Part shown: piece after piece, positions 35,284 through 44,233 of the stretch
How the letters are laid out: every line of letters starts with the position of its first letter
Position numbering within the stretch: the first letter of the stretch is position 1
Assembly: GCF_017306545.1 (NCBI RefSeq)
Contig: NZ_JAFKID010000020.1
Coordinates: 1-64,000 of the forward strand
Reading direction: 5' to 3'
Length of the DNA: 64,000 nucleotides
Source: Mesorhizobium sp.
Lineage (GTDB): Bacteria > Pseudomonadota > Alphaproteobacteria > Rhizobiales > Rhizobiaceae
Translations under genes and position numbers: made by a program
Notes under the pieces: model-generated
The model's database searches: none
Told to the model about the DNA's origin: nothing
What the model saw: the letters and a program-made list of their open reading frames with translations, nothing else

Positions 35284-36123
35284 TCAGATGCAGGCGGCGA
35301 CGGCGGCCTTCAGCGCGTCGCGCATGTCGGGGTCGTCGGTGATCGGCAGAACAAGGGCGACCTCGCAGGCTTCGTCGACCGGAATGCCGCGCTTCGCCAG
35401 GAGGCCTGCATTGATGAGCATGCGGGTGGAGGCGCCTTCTTCCAGCCCGTGACCTTTCAGGTTGCGCGCGCGCTGGCCGATGCGCACCAGCGTCGCAGCC
35501 GTCTTGCGGTCGACGCCGGATTCGGTGGCGACGATCTCCGTCTCGATCGCCTCGTCGGGGTAGGAGAAGGCGATCGCGGCGAAGCGCTGCTTGGTCGATT
35601 CCTTCAGGTCTTTCAGCACGCTCTGGTAGCCGGGGTTGTAGGAGATGACGAGATGGAAGTCGGGGTGGGCCTTCAGCACCTCGTTTTTCTTCTCAAGCGG
35701 GAGGATGCGGCGGTCGTCGGTCAGCGAGTGGATGACGACGGTGGTGTCCTGGCGCGCCTCGACGATCTCGTCGAGGTAGCAGATGGCGCCGGAACGTACG
35801 GCGAGCGTCAGCGGTCCGTCATGCCAGACGGTGCCATCGGCATCGAGCAGGTAACGGCCGACGAGGTCGGAGGCTGTCATGTCTTCGTGGCAGGAGACGG
35901 TGACGAGCGGGCGCTTCAGCCGCCAGGCCATATGCTCGACGAAGCGCGTCTTGCCGCAGCCGGTCGGACCCTTGAGCATGATCGGCATGCGCGAGGAAAA
36001 GGCCGCTTCGAACAGGCCGATCTCGTTGGCGACGGGCCGGAAATACGGCTCGGACGCAATGCGGAAATCATCGAGCCTTTCGCCGCCGGAAGCGCCGGCG
36101 ACAAAACCCGTACCTTGGTGCAT
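35284..36123 (-). CDS. NorQ/CbbQ-family MoxR-type AAA+ ATPase
   Basis: A 279-residue MoxR-clade ATPase. Walker A GPTGCGKT is at 52-59 and Walker B ICYLDE at 114-119, with [17 protein letters not shown] as the characteristic NorQ/CbbQ insertion and [21 protein letters not shown] as sensor-1 and the following region. It forms rings that act with a VWA adaptor, here the 747-residue protein just downstream. It follows amiE after an 87-nt gap holding a strong hairpin. The amide operon of Pseudomonas aeruginosa also contains an ATPase gene (amiB), so an ATPase in this setting has precedent. Confidence 0.92.
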   Translation of the reverse strand: MHQGTGFVAGASGGERLDDFRIASEPYFRPVANEIGLFEAAFSSRMPIMLKGPTGCGKTRFVEHMAWRLKRPLVTVSCHEDMTASDLVGRYLLDADGTVWHDGPLTLAVRSGAICYLDEIVEARQDTTVVIHSLTDDRRILPLEKKNEVLKAHPDFHLVISYNPGYQSVLKDLKESTKQRFAAIAFSYPDEAIETEIVATESGVDRKTAATLVRIGQRARNLKGHGLEEGASTRMLINAGLLAKRGIPVDEACEVALVLPITDDPDMRDALKAAVAACI

Positions 36124-36163
36124 TTCAGTCTCCAGAATTCACGTTGTTTCCAGCGCGCCCGGT

Positions 36164-36193
36164 GCGCCGCGGCCTCCTCGTCGGCCGCGGCGC
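36164..36193 (-). terminator. Hairpin between amiE and norQ-like gene
   Basis: An 11-bp perfect stem (GCGCCGCGGCC with GGCCGCGGCGC) and 8-nt loop begin 17 nt after the amiE stop. There is no U tract. It probably protects amiE mRNA or reduces expression of the ATPase pair. Confidence 0.5.
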
Positions 36194-36210
36194 CCAAGGT
36201 TGCCCCCGGC

Positions 36211-37248
36211 CTAACGGTGGGCGGCAACCTTGTTGGGAATGCCCTCGATTGGGGCTTCCGGCGTGCCGACGGTCTGTCGGGTCATCGCCTCGACCTTTTC
36301 GCGGGTGCCTTCCGGGTCGGTGATCCACTGTTTGTAGAAGTTGTACGGGCACACCGCATGGCCGCGCGTGTCGTCACCGGAATTGATGAGGCCGGTGTAG
36401 CCGCGGTGCAGAAGCTTGAAGAGGTGGTTCTGCGACTGCATGTTGCGGCGGGCGTCGCGGATCAGCGACACCGAGAGCTGGCCGTACTGGATGCCGTTCT
36501 CCTCCGTGCCGCATTCGCCCAGCGTGCGGCCGTCGAAACCGATGATGGAGGAATGACCGAAGTAGGAATAGACGCCGTCGAAGCCGGCCGCGTTAGCGAC
36601 CGCCACGTAGACGTTGTTGGCCCATGCCATCGCCCTGGAGATGAGGATCTGCTGTTCCTTGGCGGGGTACATGTAGCCCTGGCAGCGGATGATCAGTTCG
36701 GCGCCGCGCATGGCGCAGTCGCGCCAGATCTCGGGGTAGTTGCCGTCGTCGCAGATGATGAGGCTGATCTTCAGGCCCTTCGGGCCTTCGGTGACATAGG
36801 TGCAGTCGCCCGGATACCAGCCCTCGATCGGCACCCAGGGCATGATCTTGCGGTATTTCTGCACGATCTCGCCCTTGTCGTTGATCAGGATCAGCGTGTT
36901 GTAGGGCGCCTTGTTGGGATGTTCCTCATGCCGTTCGCCGGTGAGCGAGAAGACGCCCCAGACGCGCGCCTTCTTGCAGGCGTCGGAGAAGATTTTCGTC
37001 TCCTCGCCGGGGATGGCCGAGGCGGTTTCGTACATCTCCTTCTGGTCGTACATGATGCCGTGCGTGGAATATTCGGGGAAGATCACCAGATCCATGCCCG
37101 GCAGGCCGGCCTTCATGCCCTCCACCATCTTGGCGATGTTGCGGGCGTTGGCGAGCACTTCGTCGCGCGTATGCAGCCGAGGCATCTTGTAGTTGACGAC
37201 GGCAACGCCGACGGTGTCGTTGCTGCTCGAAATATCGCCGTGATACAT
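36211..37248 (-). CDS. amiE: Aliphatic amidase
   Basis: A 345-residue nitrilase-superfamily amidase (EC 3.5.1.4) hydrolysing short aliphatic amides to acid and ammonia in the cytoplasm. The length and N-terminus ([20 protein letters not shown]) match Pseudomonas AmiE closely. The catalytic triad aligns at the same numbers: Glu59 (FPEYS), Lys134 (KYRKIMPW) and Cys166 ([10 protein letters not shown]). The ATG at 37248 follows AAGGAGG; a longer in-frame start is not conserved. It lies 34 nt after urtE, so the importer and amidase form one unit under AmiC/AmiR-type control. Confidence 0.97.
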   Translation of the reverse strand: MYHGDISSSNDTVGVAVVNYKMPRLHTRDEVLANARNIAKMVEGMKAGLPGMDLVIFPEYSTHGIMYDQKEMYETASAIPGEETKIFSDACKKARVWGVFSLTGERHEEHPNKAPYNTLILINDKGEIVQKYRKIMPWVPIEGWYPGDCTYVTEGPKGLKISLIICDDGNYPEIWRDCAMRGAELIIRCQGYMYPAKEQQILISRAMAWANNVYVAVANAAGFDGVYSYFGHSSIIGFDGRTLGECGTEENGIQYGQLSVSLIRDARRNMQSQNHLFKLLHRGYTGLINSGDDTRGHAVCPYNFYKQWITDPEGTREKVEAMTRQTVGTPEAPIEGIPNKVAAHR

Positions 37249-37282
37249 GTCATACTCCTCCTTGGGGTTTACCGGTGTCCGT

Positions 37283-37978
37283 CTAGACAACCAGATGCTG
37301 TTGGATCATCTCGTCGCTGAGTTGGCCGATCGGCCCTTCGACCGCGACGCTGCCTCGATTGAAGATGGCGAAATGCCGCGAGGCGCGGCGGGCGAAGGCG
37401 ATGTTCTGCTCGACCAGAATGACGGTCAGGCCGTGCTTGCGGTTCAGGTCGATCAGAACGTCTTCGATCTGTTCGACGATGTTGGGCTGGATGCCCTCGG
37501 TCGGTTCGTCGAGCAGCATGATCTTGGGTTCGGACAGCAGCGCGCGCGCTATGGCGAGCTGCTGCTGCTGGCCGCCCGACAGGTTGCCGCCCCGCCGGTT
37601 GAGGAATTCCTTGAGAATGGGAAAGAGATCGAGCACCCATTCGGCGATGCGGCCGCCGCCGCCCTTGGCGGCGAAGGTGCCGACCATCAGGTTCTCGCGG
37701 ACGGTGAAGGAAGGCAGGATGCCGCGCCCCTGCGGCACGTAACCGACGCCGGCCAGCGCGCGCTTGTGGGTCGGCTGGTCGACCAGTTCCTCGCCGTCGA
37801 GGCGGATCGAGCCGGTGGTGCGGCTCATCAGGCCGAGCACAGTGCGCAGCAGCGTGGTCTTGCCGACGCCGTTGCGGCCGAGGACGGAAAAGAAGTCGCC
37901 CGCCTCGACCTTGAGCGAAACCGATTGCAGCGCCCGGCTGCGGCCGTAGAAGCCGTCGACATTGGCAAGCTCAAGCAT
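37283..37978 (-). CDS. urtE: Urea/short-chain-amide ABC transporter ATPase UrtE
   Basis: A 231-residue LivF-class ATPase. Walker A GRNGVGKT lies near residue 36 and the signature [16 protein letters not shown] precedes Walker [17 protein letters not shown], the form typical of Urt[24 protein letters not shown] closes it. Overlaps urtD by 8 nt. Together with UrtA-D it drives uptake of urea or, given the adjacent amiE, short amides. Confidence 0.93.
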   Translation of the reverse strand: MLELANVDGFYGRSRALQSVSLKVEAGDFFSVLGRNGVGKTTLLRTVLGLMSRTTGSIRLDGEELVDQPTHKRALAGVGYVPQGRGILPSFTVRENLMVGTFAAKGGGGRIAEWVLDLFPILKEFLNRRGGNLSGGQQQQLAIARALLSEPKIMLLDEPTEGIQPNIVEQIEDVLIDLNRKHGLTVILVEQNIAFARRASRHFAIFNRGSVAVEGPIGQLSDEMIQQHLVV

Positions 37979-38735
37979 GGCCGATTCCTCCCGAGCCGAG
38001 ATAGGCGTCGCGCACGGCCTGGTTGGCTTCGATCTCGGCGATCGTTCCTTCGGCGAGCATCTTGCCCTGGTGCATGACGGAAATGGTCTGGGCGATGTCG
38101 CGCACGAAGCCCATGTCGTGCTCCACGACGATCAGCGTGTGCTTGCCGCGCAGGCGGCAGAACAGTTCCGCCGTCTTCTTGGTTTCCTGCTGCGTCATGC
38201 CTGCTGTCGGCTCGTCCATGAGGATGAGGAGAGGGTTCTGGGCGAGGATCAGCGCGATCTCCAGCCACTGTGTCTGCCCGTGCGACAGGAAGGCGGCCGG
38301 CGTTTCCAGTTCGTCCTGGAGGCCGACCAGCGCCGCCAGCCTCTCGATCTCTTCCTTCTCGCCGCTCTGGCCGAAGCTGAACAGGTTCGCCAGGATTCCC
38401 GGCTGGCCGGAACGACCGATATAGAGATTGTCGCGCACGCTGAGTTCGCGAAAGACGCTCGGCACCTGGAATTTGCGGCCGATGCCGGCGCGGGCGATCG
38501 AATGTTCGCTGAGCCTGTGGATAGGCTTGTCGCGGAAGCGGACCTCGCCGGCGGACAGTTTCGTCTTGCCGCAGATGACGTCGAGGGCGGTGGTCTTGCC
38601 GGCGCCGTTCGGCCCGATGAGGCAGCGCAGTTCGCCCTGGCCGACGCCGAGGGTCAGGTCGGAGATGGCGATGAAGCCGCCGAACGAGACCTGGGCCCGG
38701 TCGATCAGAAGCTGCGATTGCGGGGCCGGGTTCAT
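37971..38735 (-). CDS. urtD: Urea/short-chain-amide ABC transporter ATPase UrtD
   Basis: A 254-residue LivG-class ATPase. Walker A is GPNGAGKT. The UrtD-type signature reads FLSHGQTQWLEIALIL, followed by Walker B LLILMDEPTAGMTQQET. GIGRKFQVPSVFRELSVRDNL is the Q-loop region. The ATG at 38735 overlaps the urtC stop (ATGA); the long minus frame upstream is a shadow of urtC. Confidence 0.93.
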   Translation of the reverse strand: MNPAPQSQLLIDRAQVSFGGFIAISDLTLGVGQGELRCLIGPNGAGKTTALDVICGKTKLSAGEVRFRDKPIHRLSEHSIARAGIGRKFQVPSVFRELSVRDNLYIGRSGQPGILANLFSFGQSGEKEEIERLAALVGLQDELETPAAFLSHGQTQWLEIALILAQNPLLILMDEPTAGMTQQETKKTAELFCRLRGKHTLIVVEHDMGFVRDIAQTISVMHQGKMLAEGTIAEIEANQAVRDAYLGSGGIGHA

Positions 38736-39895
38736 GACAGGCTCTCCGCGTGACGGGTGTTGGCGACCGCTTCCGTGCGCTGCGGTTGCAGTTGCGGCGG
38801 TGGCACCGGGGCCGCCCGCCTGTGTCCGAACTTGCCGGCGAGCTTCTCGACGGCGCCGGCGATGCCTTTGGGCAGGAACAGCACGACGAGGACGAACAGC
38901 AGGCCCATGATGAGCGTCCAGCTGTCGAGGAAGGTTTCGGATTCGGAGAGCGCGCCCTGAGTGCCGGTGACGACCAGCGCGCCGAGCATGGCGCCCAGCA
39001 GGCTCTGCCGGCCGCCGACGGCGACCCAGATGACGACGGAAAGGGAGAGCGGCACGCCGAGGAAGGTCGGCGAGGCGAACTCCATGACGATGGTGTAGAG
39101 CATGCCGGCGAGGCCGGCGATCGCCGCCGAAACCGAGAAGATGAAGATCTGGTAGAGCGCCACGTCGTAGCCGAAGAAGCGGACGCGGTCCTCCTGGTCG
39201 CGGATCGCCTGGACGATGAGGCCGGTCTTGCTCTTGGTGACGGCCAAAGCGAGGAACAGCGAAACCGTCAGGCAGATGGCGACGAGGTAGTAGCTGGACG
39301 AAGAGTAGGCGTCGAAGGTGAAGCCGGCGACGTCGAACTGGGCGAGGTCGGTGATGCCGTTGAAGCCGCCCGTATAGGCCTGCTGGTCGATGATGAGGAG
39401 TTGCACCACCACCATCGCCGCCAGCGTGGTGATGGCCGCATAGACGCCGGTGACGCGGCCACGGAACATGAACCAGCCGAGCAGGGCGGCGAACAGCATC
39501 GGCACGACGATGCCGGCGGCGACGCCGAAGGTCATGGAATAGAAGGGTTTCCAGAACCAGGGCAGCTCGGGAACGTTGTTCCAGACCATGAAGTCGGGCA
39601 GGCCGTCGGCGCCGGTATGGATGGGGATGGTCTTCAGCTTCAGCGCCATCGCCATGCAGTAGGAGCCGAGGCCGAAGGTGGTGGCCTGGCCGAGATTGAG
39701 GATGCCGGCATAGCCCCACGACAGGCTGAGCGAGACGGCGAGGATGCCGAGCACCAGATAGCGGGCGTATTTGTTGAGCAGGAACGCATCGTGAAGGACG
39801 AGCGGAAGCGCCAGGATCGCCAGGCACACGGCCGCGTAGACGGCGATCTCCAATTTGGTCTTGCCGGACACTTTGTTCTTTCCCTGGACTGGCAT
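38732..39895 (-). CDS. urtC: Urea/short-chain-amide ABC transporter permease UrtC
   Basis: A 387-residue LivM-class permease, longer than LivM as usual for UrtC, with about ten membrane segments. Landmarks are LSLSWGYAGILNLGQATTFGLGSYCMAMAL, GFNGITDLAQFDVAGF, IRDQEDRVRFFGYDVALYQ and GGRQSLLGAMLGALVV. The C-terminal 35 residues are a Pro/Gln-rich cytoplasmic tail. Starts 8 nt after the urtB stop. Confidence 0.93.
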   Translation of the reverse strand: MPVQGKNKVSGKTKLEIAVYAAVCLAILALPLVLHDAFLLNKYARYLVLGILAVSLSLSWGYAGILNLGQATTFGLGSYCMAMALKLKTIPIHTGADGLPDFMVWNNVPELPWFWKPFYSMTFGVAAGIVVPMLFAALLGWFMFRGRVTGVYAAITTLAAMVVVQLLIIDQQAYTGGFNGITDLAQFDVAGFTFDAYSSSSYYLVAICLTVSLFLALAVTKSKTGLIVQAIRDQEDRVRFFGYDVALYQIFIFSVSAAIAGLAGMLYTIVMEFASPTFLGVPLSLSVVIWVAVGGRQSLLGAMLGALVVTGTQGALSESETFLDSWTLIMGLLFVLVVLFLPKGIAGAVEKLAGKFGHRRAAPVPPPQLQPQRTEAVANTRHAESLS

Positions 39896-39903
39896 GGGCG
39901 GGC

Positions 39904-40773
39904 TCACGCACGCACGCGGGCGGTGAAGAGGCCTTGCGGCCGGAAGCGGATGATGACGACGATGGCCAGCAGCACGAGCGCCTTGGCGATGGTGTCGTTG
40001 GAATAGAAGGCGAGGTAGCCGGACAGTTCGCCGAGGATGCCGGAGCTTGCCAGCGTGCCCATCAGGCTCTGCGCGCCGCCGAGCACGACGACCATGAAGG
40101 CGTCGACGACGTAGGTGGTGCCCATTTCGGGCGAGACGCTCTTGAGCGGCGAAACCAGCGCACCGGCGAGGCCCGCGATGCCGGCGCCGTAGGCGAAGGT
40201 CAGGCGGTAGATGCGGCTGGCGTTGATGCCGAAGGAGGAGGCGACGGACCTGTTCTGGGTGATGGCCCTCAGCTTCAGGCCGAAGCTGGTGTAGCGGTAG
40301 ATGCCCCAGGTGACGGCAAACAGCGCCAGCGCGACGGCCAGGATGAACAGCCGGTAGGCGGACTCGGTCGCGCCGAAGACGGTGACGCTGGCGGAAAGCG
40401 ATTCCGGCATCTGCACGTAGCGCAGTTCGCCGCCGGCGGTCAGCCGGATCGCCTGCTGGGCCATGACGCCGATGCCCCAGGTGGCGAGGATGGTATCGAG
40501 AGGCCGGGCGTAGAGGTGACGGATGACCAGCACCTCGACCAGCCAGCCGACCGCGGCCAGGATGAGGAAGATCGCAACCAGGCTGGGCAGGAGGCTGAGG
40601 CCGAGTTCGGTCTGCAATGCCCAGGCCGCATAGGCGCCGAGCATGACGAACTCGCCATGCGCCAGGTTGATGACGCCGGTGACGCCGTAGATGACGGCAA
40701 GGCCGAGCGAGACGAGCATCAGGATCGAGGCGATGCTCAGTCCGGTCATGATCTGCGAAACGACGATGTCCAT
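39904..40773 (-). CDS. urtB: Urea/short-chain-amide ABC transporter permease UrtB
   Basis: A 289-residue LivH-class permease with about eight membrane segments. The N-terminus GLAVIYGVTGVINLAHGEFVMLGAYAAW, the coupling loop LRAITQNRSVASSFGINASRIYRLTFAYGAGIAG and GGAQSLMGTLASSGILGELSGYL are typical of UrtB. Separated from urtA by a 69-nt gap with a perfect hairpin. Confidence 0.93.
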   Translation of the reverse strand: MDIVVSQIMTGLSIASILMLVSLGLAVIYGVTGVINLAHGEFVMLGAYAAWALQTELGLSLLPSLVAIFLILAAVGWLVEVLVIRHLYARPLDTILATWGIGVMAQQAIRLTAGGELRYVQMPESLSASVTVFGATESAYRLFILAVALALFAVTWGIYRYTSFGLKLRAITQNRSVASSFGINASRIYRLTFAYGAGIAGLAGALVSPLKSVSPEMGTTYVVDAFMVVVLGGAQSLMGTLASSGILGELSGYLAFYSNDTIAKALVLLAIVVIIRFRPQGLFTARVRA

Positions 40774-40803
40774 GGCGCGTGCTTTTCGAAACGGAGGAGC
40801 GTT

Positions 40804-40829
40804 GGCGGCGATGGCGAACCATCGCCGCC
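40804..40829 (-). terminator. Hairpin between urtA and urtB
   Basis: A perfect 11-bp stem (GGCGGCGATGG with CCATCGCCGCC) closed by a TTCG tetraloop on the transcribed strand lies 13 nt after the urtA stop. Without a U tract it is best read as an mRNA-stabilising element that raises UrtA relative to the permeases. Confidence 0.6.
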
Positions 40830-40842
40830 GCGCGGGGCGCGA

Positions 40843-42090
40843 TCAGATCTGCTTGAGGCCTTCGGCCGTGCACTTCTGGTGCGGGTAGGCCTTGTAGGGA
40901 TCGGGCTCGAGCCAGTTGTCCGACTGCTTGAGGATCTTGAACTGGCCGTCGGGCTGGCACTGGCCGATCTTCGGCCACAGCCAGGTGTGCTGGTTTTCCG
41001 GCTCGATGCGCACCTTGCCTTGCGGTGCGATCATCTCCTGGCCCTTGAGCGCTTCGCGGATGCCGAGGGGCGTGATGTCGCTGCCGGCCAGCTTCTCGGC
41101 CGCCTGCTTGAACAGGTGGACCTGGAAATAGGACGGCTCGGAGACGAAGTGCGTGACCTTGTCGGCGCCCCAACGCTTCTTGTAGGCATCGACGAATTTG
41201 TGGTTTTCCGGCGAATCCCAGACCATGAAGTAAGGGGCCGAGGTGAAGTGGCCGGCGGCGGCTTCGCCGCCCATCGCCGCCACTTCGTTCTCGGACGTGG
41301 TCAGGCTCGCCATCGGCATGGTCGCCGGATCGAGGCCGGCCGCGTGATACTGCCGATGCAGCGCCACCACCGAGTCGCCGACGACGGTGGAGAAGATGAC
41401 GTTCGGCTTTTCCGCCTTCAGCTTGTTGATGACGGAAGAGAACTCCGAGTGGCCGAGCGGCACGTATTCCTCGGCCACCACTTCGGCGCCGAGTTCGGCC
41501 AGAAGCTTCTTGCAGTAGTTGTTCTCTTCCTTCGGATAGATGTAATTGGAGCCGATCAGGTACCAGCGCTTGCCGAACTTCTCGACCAGCCAGGGGATGA
41601 AGTCGTCCTGCTGCTGGTTGGGCACGGCGCCCGTGTAGACGACGTTCTTCGAGCACTCGCGGCCTTCGTAGAGGGTCGGGTACCAGAACAGGTTTTCCTG
41701 CTTCTCGAACACCGGCAGCACCGCCTTGCGGCTGGCGGAGGTGTAGGCGCCGAACACCGACACGCACTTGTCGGACATCACCAGCTTGCGCGCCTTCTCG
41801 GCGAAGGTGGCGGGATCGGATGCCGGGTCTTCCACCACCGCCTCGATCTGCATGCCGTTGATGCCGCCGGCCGCGTTGATCTCCTCGATGGCGAGGATGG
41901 TGGCCTTGTTCAGCGATTCCTCGATGATGGCGGTGGTGCCGGTCAGCGAAAACAGCACGCCGACCTTGACCTTGCCGTCGGCGGCGCGCGCCAGCGAATA
42001 GTTCTTGTTCCAGATATGCGGAAAGCCGACCAGCGTGGCGGTGCCGAGCGCGGCGGTTCCCTTTAGGAAATTGCGACGGTTCTTGTTCAC
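40843..42090 (-). CDS. urtA: Urea/short-chain-amide ABC transporter substrate-binding protein UrtA
   Basis: A 415-residue binding protein of the UrtA/FmdD type. A twin-arginine signal is visible at the start (NRRNFLKGTAALGTATLVGF). The mature part begins VKVGVLFSLTGTTAIIEESLNKATILAIEEINAAGGING and contains YTSASRKAVLPVFEKQENLFWYPTLYEG. The start is GTG at 42090 behind GGGGAGAG. It is clearly paralogous to the AmiC-like protein encoded at 42993, which has no signal. An ANTAR-type antitermination leader lies upstream and a hairpin downstream. Confidence 0.94.
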   Translation of the reverse strand: MNKNRRNFLKGTAALGTATLVGFPHIWNKNYSLARAADGKVKVGVLFSLTGTTAIIEESLNKATILAIEEINAAGGINGMQIEAVVEDPASDPATFAEKARKLVMSDKCVSVFGAYTSASRKAVLPVFEKQENLFWYPTLYEGRECSKNVVYTGAVPNQQQDDFIPWLVEKFGKRWYLIGSNYIYPKEENNYCKKLLAELGAEVVAEEYVPLGHSEFSSVINKLKAEKPNVIFSTVVGDSVVALHRQYHAAGLDPATMPMASLTTSENEVAAMGGEAAAGHFTSAPYFMVWDSPENHKFVDAYKKRWGADKVTHFVSEPSYFQVHLFKQAAEKLAGSDITPLGIREALKGQEMIAPQGKVRIEPENQHTWLWPKIGQCQPDGQFKILKQSDNWLEPDPYKAYPHQKCTAEGLKQI

Positions 42091-42213
42091 CTTTCTCTCC
42101 CCTGAAAATGAAATGGCCCCGAAGCGAGCTGCGCGAGGCAGACCGTTTCGAGGCCACAGTGCCGTTTCGATTTCAGCGGCGCGGAGCCGCACGCGAACCC
42201 TGTCGTTCGCAAC

Positions 42214-42290
42214 AAAAAACCCCACGTCTCGCTTGCGCGAAGGCCGTGAGGTTCCATTACCCGTATTTCGCTGGCGGCTTCGTTGCCGCC
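42214..42290 (-). promoter_or_regulatory. ANTAR-target antitermination leader upstream of urtA
   Basis: On the transcribed (minus) strand, stem-loop P1 at 42290-42273 is GGCGGC-AACGAA-GCCGCC. After a 10-nt linker, stem-loop P2 at 42262-42249 is GGGT-AATGGA-ACCT. Both hexaloops have A at position 1 and G at position 4, the ANTAR-target hallmark. The P2 3' strand is part of the terminator arm AACCTCACG (42253-42245), which pairs with CGTGGGGTT (42226-42218) followed by a run of Us. P2 and the terminator are mutually exclusive. The urtA start lies 124 nt past the terminator. Confidence 0.8.
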
Positions 42291-42302
42291 AATTCAAAAA
42301 CG

Positions 42303-42971
42303 CTAGCTGAGAAGATCGTAGGAGTCAACAATGGCGGTAGCGACGGCGCCGATGGTGACGCGGCGCTCCATCGCCTGCCGGCGCAGGTAGTTGTAGGCCT
42401 CTTCCTCGGTGATGTTCTTGACGCGGATCAGCAGCGATTTGGCGCGCTCGACGCTGCGCATGGTGCGCAGGCTTTCGTCCAGCTTCTCGATGCGTCCGCG
42501 CAGGCGCCGCTCGTAGAGGAAGTGGCTGCGCGCCAGCGACAGCACGGTCTGCACCGAGCGCACGGTCGTCGGATAATGCAGCACGCCGTGGGCGGCGCAG
42601 TTGTGCAGAAGCTTGAGATCGAGCGGGCCCTCGCCGCGGTCGACCACCACCAGCGCAGCGCCCGGCTCTCCCGGTATCCACGGCAGCCGCTGCGGCAGGT
42701 CGGCCGAGAGCGTGCAGAAAACGACGTCGCAATGAACCGGGATCTGCGGCGGCATGGGCCATTCGTGATGGACCTGGCAGCGCAGGCGCTGCAATTCCCG
42801 GATGAGGCGTTCGCCGTCGTCGTCGCGCTCGACGACGGCGGCCACCTTCAGATCCCACAGGGCAGGGGAGGCGCCGGTCGCGGGCGGGGTGTGCGGCGTT
42901 TCCTTGCGCGGTGAGCCCGCCTGTCCGGTCCTGTCGCGGCCAAAACTCTTCATGCCGATCGTCTCTTGCAC
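42303..42971 (-). CDS. amiR: ANTAR-domain antiterminator, AmiR-like
   Basis: A 222-residue protein. Residues about 40-150 resemble a receiver domain but lack a clear phosphoacceptor Asp (the region reads CDVVFCTLSA), as expected for the pseudo-receiver of AmiR. A coiled coil at about 150-172 leads to the ANTAR domain at 157-218 (SVERAKSLLIRVKNITEEEAYNYLRRQAMERRVTIGAVATAIV). It should bind paired hexaloop stem-loops and stop terminators forming. The start is GTG at 42971 behind GGGAGAAC, 21 nt after the amiC-like gene. Residues 1-38 are a Pro/Thr-rich extension. Confidence 0.92.
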   Translation of the reverse strand: MQETIGMKSFGRDRTGQAGSPRKETPHTPPATGASPALWDLKVAAVVERDDDGERLIRELQRLRCQVHHEWPMPPQIPVHCDVVFCTLSADLPQRLPWIPGEPGAALVVVDRGEGPLDLKLLHNCAAHGVLHYPTTVRSVQTVLSLARSHFLYERRLRGRIEKLDESLRTMRSVERAKSLLIRVKNITEEEAYNYLRRQAMERRVTIGAVATAIVDSYDLLS

Positions 42972-42992
42972 GATGTTCTCCCTTGCGCGCCG

Positions 42993-44153
42993 TCAGCACA
43001 GTTCCAGCGCGCGCTGGCCGAGGCTGCGTCCGTAGCCGAGCAGGTAGGGGTCGGAGCGGACGCAACTTTGCGATTCGTAGACGAGGTCGAACTGGCCACG
43101 CCGGTTCGCCCGGCCGATGCGGGTCCAAAGGTCGGCGTGGCCCCACATGGGATTGATGGAAACGTCGCCCTGCGGCGCCTCGAATTCGGACCCCATCACC
43201 GAGGCCCGCAGGATCTCGGTGTCCATGGAATTGGTTTCCTCCAGCGTCTTGGCGAAGACGTTGACCTGGAAATAGGAGGCCTCCAGGCACATGTTGGTCG
43301 GCTCGTCTTCGCCGTAACGCTTCTGGTAGCGGCGCACGAACGTGGAATTGCGTTCGTTTCCGACACCCTGGAAATAGGGCGCGGCGGTGATGTGGCCTTC
43401 GCCGACGTCATGGCCCATGACGCGGATTTCGGCTTCCGTCGTGGTCAGGCTGGCGATCGGCATGACTTTCGGGTTCAAGCCCAGTTCGGCATAGGCCTGG
43501 TAGAGATAGACCGTGGCGTCGCCGACGACGGTGGAGAAGATGACGTCGGGCTGCGCGCGCTTGATGTCGCGCATGACGGGCAGGAATTCGGCTCGCTTGG
43601 CGCCCAGGTTGACATAGGATTCGCCGACCACCGTGCCGCCGCTGTTGCGCACGAGTTCGCGCATGATGCGATTGGATTCGCGCGGATAGACGTAGTCCGA
43701 GCCGATGAAATAGAAGCGCGTGCCGTAGGTTTCCATCAGGACACGGCAAAGCTCGACGCTGTTCTGGTTCGGCGTCGCGCCGGTGTAGATGACGTTCGGC
43801 GAGAATTCGAACCCTTCGTAGAGCGTCGGGTACCACAGCAGGCCGTTCAGGCGCTCGACGACCGGCACCACGGCCTTGCGACTCGACGAGGTGTAGCAGC
43901 CGAAGATGGTGTTGACGCCGTCCTCGACCATCAGTTTCTTGGCGTAGCGCCCGAAGGCGCTCGCTTCGGAGGCAGGGTCATAGCAGATCGGCTCGATCGG
44001 CCTGCCGTTGACGCCTCCCGCGGCGTTGATTTCCTCTATGGCCGTCAGCGTGCCCCTCAACTGCGTTTCCTCGATCACGGCCATGAAGCCGGAACGGGAA
44101 AAGAGGACGCCGACGCGCCAAGGTTCGGAGGTATTGCTCGATTTGATCAACAT
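42993..44153 (-). CDS. amiC: AmiC-like cytoplasmic amide sensor (negative regulator of AmiR)
   Basis: A 386-residue protein of the periplasmic-binding-protein fold with no signal peptide (MLIKSSNTSEPWRVGVLFSRSGFMAVIEETQLRG), matching the 385-residue AmiC of Pseudomonas in length and N-terminus. In that system AmiC holds AmiR inactive until an amide binds. Here it directly precedes amiR. It shares long stretches with UrtA (YPTLYEG, IFSTVVGD, ASLTT). The ATG at 44153 follows GGAGCGT; the longer frame upstream is not conserved. Ligand specificity (amide or urea) is not readable. Confidence 0.93.
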   Translation of the reverse strand: MLIKSSNTSEPWRVGVLFSRSGFMAVIEETQLRGTLTAIEEINAAGGVNGRPIEPICYDPASEASAFGRYAKKLMVEDGVNTIFGCYTSSSRKAVVPVVERLNGLLWYPTLYEGFEFSPNVIYTGATPNQNSVELCRVLMETYGTRFYFIGSDYVYPRESNRIMRELVRNSGGTVVGESYVNLGAKRAEFLPVMRDIKRAQPDVIFSTVVGDATVYLYQAYAELGLNPKVMPIASLTTTEAEIRVMGHDVGEGHITAAPYFQGVGNERNSTFVRRYQKRYGEDEPTNMCLEASYFQVNVFAKTLEETNSMDTEILRASVMGSEFEAPQGDVSINPMWGHADLWTRIGRANRRGQFDLVYESQSCVRSDPYLLGYGRSLGQRALELC

Positions 44154-44233
44154 ACGCTCCCAGGGTTCCCCAACCGCTTTTCTTTTCTGTGGGATCGCGG
44201 CCGCCGTCATCCTGATAGCGGCCGCGATCACGG

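Noticed and set aside
38732-42157. 1141-codon minus-strand frame apparently fusing urtC to upstream sequence
   Set aside because: Only the last 387 codons are UrtC; the rest reads urtB and urtA out of phase. Those genes are intact in their own frames.
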